From an uncultured Eubacteriales bacterium (GTDB taxonomy: Bacteria > Bacillota > Clostridia > Christensenellales > Aristaeellaceae), in NCBI GenBank assembly GCA_902793605.1, contig CADBEB010000008.1:22773-86772 (forward strand): a DNA stretch of 64,000 nucleotides, in the 5' to 3' direction. This document shows, one piece after another, positions 60,601 to 64,000 of this stretch. Under the pieces are notes generated by a model. The model saw only the letters and a program-made list of their open reading frames with translations, was not told the origin of the DNA and did not search any database. Made by a program: the position numbers and the translations under genes. Positions within the stretch are counted from its first letter, which is position 1, and every line of letters begins with the position of its first letter.

Positions 60601-61518
60601 GCTGTTTTCCTCCGTCCTGATGACCCAGACGTAAACACCGGACTTTTTGAGATTCTCCAGGATCTGCGCCTTGGTGCTCGGCTCTGCGCGGAACTTCAAT
60701 TCGCCGGCATTGGTCACAGCATAACGGTTGACCAGCTCTCCGACCGGCATCACCGGTGCATCCGTCGGAGCTTCGGTAATGGTCTCGACGGGTTCCTCTG
60801 CCGGTTCTTCTGCAGGTTCCGGAACAGGCTCTTCAACAACGGTCTGCCGGATCTCTTCCACCGGTTCCGGATTCGGTGCGGTAACGACCTCCGGGATCGG
60901 TGCTTCCGTGGGGATTTCCGTCGGAACTTCCGTAGGTACTTCGGTCGGTACTTCGGTCGGTACTTCGGTCGGCACTTCGGTCGGTACTTCTGTAGGCACT
61001 TCCGTCGGAACTTCCGTCGGTACTTCGGTGGGTTCCGGGGTCGGTTCCTCCGTGGGTTCCTCAACAGGGGCCTCGGTCGGCAGGATCGGTTCTGCTGTCA
61101 CCGTGGAAATATAAAGGTAGAATACCTCGGTAGTTTCGTTCTCCGTCGCGGAGATGGGAATGCAAGTAAATCCGTCCATGACTTCTCCTGCATCCATGAC
61201 TCCCTCCAGGACACTGCCGGGAGCGGGAGAAAACACATATTCATGCATCGGATGCACGGCATTGAAGACCAGGGCGTACAGCGGTGCATCCGGCGCAACC
61301 AGAGCCCAGAAGCAACCTTCGCCTGCCTCATTTTCCCCCTCGGGTACAGCCGTCGTGCTCTGCTCTTCGCCGTTTGCATTGATCCAGCTGAGCGTGATCA
61401 CCAGCTCGGTCCAGTCTCCGCTCGCAGCAAACGATGCCGGAACGGCTGCCAGCAGCATCAGCAGCGCCGTCATCAGTGCAGCTGCCTTTTTCAGGATTCC
61501 CCGTTGCTTGTTGTTCAT
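57676..61518 (-). CDS. Large SH3-repeat surface protein with Pro/Thr/Glu linkers and C-terminal anchor
   Basis: A protein of 1280 residues. The signal peptide is about residues 1-32. A beta domain follows (33-144), then a PTEV-type linker, and five bacterial SH3 domains at about 263-330, 432-500, 600-670, 793-860 and 894-960. These are separated by low-complexity linkers of PTE, PTDTPTPE and PTATPTE units. The first three SH3 domains are close paralogues (RYA.TNAGELKFR..P). A transmembrane helix lies near 1122-1144, with a basic then mixed cytoplasmic tail of 136 residues. SH3b domains bind cell-wall peptides, so it probably spans or bridges the wall. Upstream promoter TTGACA-18-TAAAAT. Confidence 0.88.
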   Translation of the reverse strand: MNNKQRGILKKAAALMTALLMLLAAVPASFAASGDWTELVITLSWINANGEEQSTTAVPEGENEAGEGCFWALVAPDAPLYALVFNAVHPMHEYVFSPAPGSVLEGVMDAGEVMDGFTCIPISATENETTEVFYLYISTVTAEPILPTEAPVEEPTEEPTPEPTEVPTEVPTEVPTEVPTEVPTEVPTEVPTEVPTEVPTEIPTEAPIPEVVTAPNPEPVEEIRQTVVEEPVPEPAEEPAEEPVETITEAPTDAPVMPVGELVNRYAVTNAGELKFRAEPSTKAQILENLKKSGVYVWVIRTEENSKGEVWSNVVLNGRNGYIMTKFLNLLTEEDSAAYDNIQETPAPLLTDAVPEQEPLPQDVTGTEPGPAPVGEVIQEPAEEVKGAAESAEQPGEAPAEMPTEEPTAEPTAEPTEAPTDAPEMPIGEMINRYARTNAGELKFREQPNTKAKILENLKKKGENVWVLRTEPNEKGENWSMVIYGGKTGFIMTKYLDLLTQEDSDAYNTVQESPAPVYTLEELFPTEEPTEVPTETPTEEPTATPTEVPTETPEPTDTPTPEPTDTPTPEPTDTPTPEPTDTPTPEPTEAPEIREGEMINRYALTNAGELKFRATPGTTKKDKVLETIKKKGTYVWLIRADVNEANESWCHVQYKGKDGYIMTKYLDLLTQEDSDAYNNEQASPAPVITLEELFPTEVPTEVVTLEVTEEPTVEPTDTPEPTATPTEEPTATPTEKPTEEPTEEPTATPTEAPTATPTEKPTEAPTETPTQAPTQEPTATPVPEPTQQPYQRVGYAITIGDGVYVRQWPTYSSAFVDELPANKIVYVTGQAYVDNIGWSMAEYDNKWGYVRADMLRMISDGEMQAYRDLIQGTPDPSVVNTVEPYQYNAQDESCYGYVTQDQVNFRTAADKTSGKVIRKLNKNALCLVYGSEQSNGETWYRVGYEADVGYVNGQYFKQMTVGEAERFLNSSLYTEGLNNNSTSGSGTSSETATTGTASGIVSAEDQKVSEWVNPSSGSTVSYEPFDPFATPSPLEENGIANSEYLDSLVSKLQDGTLKQEDLQTELEKFYKDAADTEGSVTAATAYILEKTGLTTETPSESPEPMVTEEIIENPQEKGTGGGIGGWLIGLGLLAAAGGGGYYWYASTQKKRQAAQRIAQKKAAEQRKTQGSSRSGQTTNKQGQPATAQNAARVRTGNYSSRGNTTTAKPSQTDTTARKAYGSNVENPYGRYSASSSTEEDATYTASFKPENETDKPARIRNKATEAKPAEKPELPDDPKA
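59149..59400. repeat. Coding low-complexity repeat (PTATPTE-type units)
   Basis: Degenerate 12-24-bp units encoding PTATPTE, PTEKPTE and similar, in the linker before the fourth SH3 domain. The repetition is at both protein and DNA level. Confidence 0.75.
59755..59865. repeat. 24-bp coding tandem repeat (PTDTPTPE units)
   Basis: About four and a half near-identical units in the linker before the third SH3 domain. The near identity at synonymous positions suggests recent expansion. Confidence 0.8.
60919..61026. repeat. 12-bp coding tandem repeat (PTEV units)
   Basis: About nine copies of a 12-bp unit (GGTACTTCGGTC in plus-strand spelling, with variants) encode PTEV in the first linker. Copy number is likely to vary among strains. 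Confidence 0.85.
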
Positions 61519-61562
61519 GTTCGATCCTCCTGAGTCTGGTTTTTCAGAAACCGTTCGCGGAT

Positions 61563-61592
61563 ATTTTACCGCCGTACTGCAATGATTGTCAA
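61563..61592 (-). promoter_or_regulatory. Sigma-A promoter of the SH3-repeat protein gene
   Basis: On the minus strand, TTGACA (61592-61587), 18 bp, TAAAAT (61568-61563), 45 bp before the ATG at 61518. Confidence 0.75.
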
Positions 61593-61710
61593 TGAATCAG
61601 GCCTTGCCGGAGGCGGGAGGAAATCCCCTGCGAACCGTCGAATGAATGAACGTATCCAAAGATGAGAACGAACGGAACGCCTTTTCCGTTCCCGAAGGGA
61701 CCCGCTTTTC

Positions 61711-62349
61711 ATGAAGTTATTCTGGCAACGTTTGCTGTCGGTTCCGGACACGGACATCCAGTCACCGCCCGTGTTTTTTTCCTGTCTTCCTGTCCTTGAA
61801 ACACAGGACCTGATCCTTCGCCGTCCCCGTATGAAGGATGCCGCCGATATCTATGCCTATGCTTCGGATGAAAAGGTAGCGCGCTATGTGCTTTGGGAAC
61901 CTCACCGTTCCGTTTCCGAGACGCGGTCCTGCCTTCGCGGCCTGATCCGCCGTGCCAGGGCCGGATATCCTTCCTCCTGGGTTATCACCCTGCGGGAAAG
62001 CGGCCGCGTGATCGGTACCATCGGCTTTATCTGGTATTCAGCAGAGAACAGTTCCGCCGAGATTGGTTACAGTCTGTCCGCAGATCACTGGAACCGCGGA
62101 TATGCCACGCAGGCGCTGCGGGCAGTTTCAGCGGAGGCCTTTCGTTCGCTCCCCATCAACCGCCTCGAGGCGCAACATGATGTCCGCAATCCGGCCAGCG
62201 GCCGGGTGATGCAAAAAAGCGGCTTCCGCAAGGAAGGGATCCTGCGCAGCCGCGTGTTCAACAAAGGCGAATACGTCGATGTCGCCCTCTATTCCCTTCT
62301 CCGTTCAGACCTTCCCCCTACTCATGCCACCGTAAAGCAGCAGGATTGA
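61711..62349 (+). CDS. GNAT acetyltransferase (RimJ/RimL type)
   Basis: A protein of 212 residues. After about 30 variable residues the RimJ-like fold begins (LETQDLILRRPRMKDAADIY). It continues with VIGTIGFIWY, EIGYSLSADHWNRGYATQAL (the acetyl-CoA pyrophosphate loop) and NPASGRVMQKSGFRKEGILR. Such enzymes acetylate N-termini or small amines; the substrate is unknown. GAAGGGA lies before the ATG at 61711. The last 32 bp overlap the end of truA on the opposite strand. Confidence 0.9.
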   Translation: MKLFWQRLLSVPDTDIQSPPVFFSCLPVLETQDLILRRPRMKDAADIYAYASDEKVARYVLWEPHRSVSETRSCLRGLIRRARAGYPSSWVITLRESGRVIGTIGFIWYSAENSSAEIGYSLSADHWNRGYATQALRAVSAEAFRSLPINRLEAQHDVRNPASGRVMQKSGFRKEGILRSRVFNKGEYVDVALYSLLRSDLPPTHATVKQQD

Positions 62350-63097
62350 CAAACGCCTCATCCGGATAAAAAACCTTTGTCAGTTCCAGCCCCTGCGCAG
62401 GCGCGGTCATGCCCAGCGCCAGCCGGTCCTTTGTCTCAAAGGCTTTTTGAAACGCGTCCGGTTCCAGCCGGTGAAGGCCGATCTCCGCAACCGTCCCGGC
62501 AATGATCCTGACCATGTTGTACAGGAACGCGTCTCCGCAGACCGTCAGGATCCATTCATTTCCATCAACAGAAAGCCCAGCTTCCCGGATTGTCCGGATC
62601 GTCGTCTTTGCGGTCCCTCCTGCAGCCTGGAACGCCGCAAAGTCGTGCCTGCCATACAGGGATGGCAGGGCTTTTCGCACCGTACCTTCGTCCAGTGGCA
62701 CCGGTATATGCCAGAAAGTATTCCTTCGCAAAGCGCTCCCGTGCCGGGCATTCCAGATCCGGTAGGTATAGGTCTTGCCGGATGTCAGGAACCGCGCGTG
62801 AAAGTCCGGCAGGACTTCCCTGCCTTCAAGCACCCGGATATCCGGCGGAAGCATGGTATTGAGCACGAAGGGATACTTTTCCGGCGGAATCCCGCTGCTG
62901 GTGTCAAAGTGGACCTTCTGGTCCAGCGCGTGAACGCCGGCATCTGTCCGGGATGAACCGGTCACCGTTACCGGATGTCCGCAGGCTCCGGCCAGCGCCT
63001 CCTCCAGGACCTGCTGAACGGCAAGGCCGTTGATCTGGCGCTGCCAGCCGGCATAGGCTGTCCCGTCGTATTCCACTGTCAGCAGGATGCGTTTCAA
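62318..63097 (-). CDS. truA: tRNA pseudouridine(38-40) synthase
   Basis: Forms pseudouridine at positions 38, 39 and 40 in the anticodon arm of tRNAs. The catalytic Asp is Asp52 in SSRTDAGVHAL. The N-terminal LLTVEYDGTAYAGWQRQ and later YLYNMVRIIAGT-like (FLYNMVRIIAG) segments are family signatures. At 259 residues it is full length. Its start overlaps the ecfT stop by 4 bp, and the ecfT-truA order is conserved in Firmicutes. Its last 32 bp overlap the GNAT gene. Confidence 0.95.
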   Translation of the reverse strand: MKRILLTVEYDGTAYAGWQRQINGLAVQQVLEEALAGACGHPVTVTGSSRTDAGVHALDQKVHFDTSSGIPPEKYPFVLNTMLPPDIRVLEGREVLPDFHARFLTSGKTYTYRIWNARHGSALRRNTFWHIPVPLDEGTVRKALPSLYGRHDFAAFQAAGGTAKTTIRTIREAGLSVDGNEWILTVCGDAFLYNMVRIIAGTVAEIGLHRLEPDAFQKAFETKDRLALGMTAPAQGLELTKVFYPDEAFVNPAALRWHE

Positions 63098-63897
63098 AGG
63101 AAGATCCCCTCCAGGATAATCAATGCGATCAGGAGTGCCATCACCGCGCAGGCGATCCAGTCGTTCCGGGTCAGTTTCAGCACCCGCAGGCGGGTCCGTC
63201 CTTCCCCGCCGTGATAGCAGCGGCTTTCCATGGCCATCGCCAGGTCTCCGGCCCGGCGGAAGGCGCTAACAAACAGCGGCACCAGCAGGGGTACCATCGC
63301 TTTTGCCCGGGAGATCAGGTTGCCGCTCTCGAAGTCTGCGCCGCGGGCCATCTGCGCCTTCATGATCTTGTCCGTTTCCTCCAGCAGAGTCGGTATAAAG
63401 CGCAGGGCAATGGTCATCATCATCGCCAGTTCATGGGCAGGAAAATGAATCTTCTTCAGCGGCGTGAGCAGCTTCTCGATCGCGTCCGACAAGGCCACGG
63501 GAGATGTCGTGAGGGTCAGCAGGCTCGTACCCACAACCAGGAAAGCCAGGCGAAGCGAATAGAACAGCGCCTGCATAAAACCTTCTTTCGTGATCCGGAT
63601 GACCCAGAACTCTACCCAAACCGTCTCTCCCGCAGTGAAGAACAGGTTCAGCATGAAGGTCAGGATCAGGATCAGCCGCAGCGGTCTCAGGCCCCGCAGA
63701 AGCATCCTGAACGGCACATTGGCAAGGCGTGCAACCCCGTAAACAAACAGCAGCAGGATTGCATATCCCGCAAAGGTCTTCGCCATGAATACCGCCACGA
63801 TGAACGCGATCGTCAGGATCAGCTTGATCCGGGGATCCAGGCGGTGCACCTTGCTGTCCACTGGATAATACTGCCCCATCGTGATATTGGTCAGCAT
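63094..63897 (-). CDS. ecfT: Energy-coupling factor transporter transmembrane protein EcfT
   Basis: Scaffold subunit of ECF vitamin/metal transporters that joins the two ATPases to interchangeable substrate-binding S components. Five to six helices are predicted. The two cytoplasmic coupling helices end with the motifs ARGADF (residues about 183-188) and SRCYHGGEGRT (about 216-226), the Ala-Arg-Gly type elements that dock to EcfA. At 267 residues it is full length. GGGAGGTG precedes the ATG at 63897. ecfA genes, expected upstream, would lie beyond the window edge. Confidence 0.94.
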   Translation of the reverse strand: MLTNITMGQYYPVDSKVHRLDPRIKLILTIAFIVAVFMAKTFAGYAILLLFVYGVARLANVPFRMLLRGLRPLRLILILTFMLNLFFTAGETVWVEFWVIRITKEGFMQALFYSLRLAFLVVGTSLLTLTTSPVALSDAIEKLLTPLKKIHFPAHELAMMMTIALRFIPTLLEETDKIMKAQMARGADFESGNLISRAKAMVPLLVPLFVSAFRRAGDLAMAMESRCYHGGEGRTRLRVLKLTRNDWIACAVMALLIALIILEGIFL

Positions 63898-64000
63898 GAC
63901 TGCACCTCCCTATAATGTCAAGTAGTAAATCGTTGATTTCTCGGACTTTTTTTGCGTCCGGAGCGGTGGGGATTCCAACAGAAGAGGCACGGCTACAGAC
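63898..64000. other. Window-edge segment upstream of ecfT, no gene confirmed
   Basis: Two minus-strand frames stay open to the edge. One ends in TAG 7 bp before the ecfT ribosome site, a layout that would fit the 3' end of an upstream operon gene such as ecfA. It shows no recognisable family motif in the roughly 29 codons visible, so I leave it unassigned. Confidence 0.3.

Noticed and set aside
59149..61026. Regular repeats that could suggest a CRISPR array
   Set aside because: Units are 12-24 bp, contiguous, in frame with the protein and without spacers. No cas genes are present.
59566..61533. 655-residue Arg/Gly/Phe-rich plus-strand frame with repeats
   Set aside because: Shadow of the SH3-repeat protein gene; its repeats are just the complement of the coding minisatellites.

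Overview
The window is about 58% G+C by eye. It looks like a chromosomal segment from an anaerobic, gut- or rumen-type Clostridia bacterium. The basis for this is the dgt-dnaG-sigA order, the yceD-rpmF pair, the Clostridia-style AGGAGG ribosome binding sites, the consensus sigma-A promoters, and the secreted BspA-like and SH3-repeat surface proteins. An affiliation near Christensenellales (Aristaeella-like) is inference only. I see no rRNA, tRNA, prophage, transposase or CRISPR array. Coding density is very high, and only one gene-free stretch exceeds 300 bases (50027-50357).

Layout. 1-8317: a truncated M16 presequence-protease homologue on the minus strand, divergent from a plus-strand information-processing run dgt, dnaG, sigA (rpoD), trmK, a Nif3-like gene and a zinc-ribbon coiled-coil gene, closed by a strong terminator. 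8438-14190: a secreted leucine-rich-repeat protein, then a LacI-type regulator with malQ and glgP, a maltodextrin/glycogen utilisation operon with an apparent autoregulatory operator. 14194-23425: a ten-gene minus-strand operon for a multisubunit cation/proton antiporter of the Mrp/Mbh type. It has four large antiporter-like subunits and no redox or hydrogenase subunits. 23580-24230: a water-type aquaporin. 24285-30897: rsmI, rsmH, valS, rpmF, yceD and ackA on the minus strand. 31022-34123: tmcAL, a YfcE-type phosphodiesterase and a FAD-dependent dehydrogenase. 34351-41337: an LCP-family protein, a zinc-ribbon membrane protein, a DUF3298-like secreted protein, ilvE, an unknown gene and an RluA-type pseudouridine synthase. 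41410-50026: a minus-strand series with a second zinc-ribbon membrane protein (TPR plus chitobiase-like domains), a HEAT-like protein, hslO, a methyltransferase, a YesL-like membrane protein, a phosphoglucomutase, a glycerophosphodiesterase and acpS. 50358-54815: a MoxR / DUF58 / TgpA-like transglutaminase operon behind a structured ~255-nt leader. 54870-61518: a minus-strand envelope cluster with a metallo-beta-lactamase-fold protein, an unknown gene, a CapA-fold protein that appears to have lost its active site, a 35-residue membrane peptide and a 1280-residue SH3-repeat surface protein. 61711-64000: a GNAT acetyltransferase converging on truA and ecfT.

How the genes work together. The information-processing genes couple replication priming, the vegetative sigma factor and tRNA/rRNA modification. 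malQ and glgP channel alpha-glucans to glucose-1-phosphate, and the phosphoglucomutase at 47071-48789 could take that to glucose-6-phosphate. ackA would yield ATP and acetate, and acetate is the substrate of the adjacent tmcAL product. The antiporter operon would manage Na+/H+ gradients. The most interesting signals are the four-antiporter operon, the CapA-fold pseudoenzyme in a surface-protein cluster, a family of small intergenic hairpins sharing a GAAAGCCC arm (one of which appears to bridge a distant Shine-Dalgarno sequence to its start codon), and the structured leader of the moxR operon.
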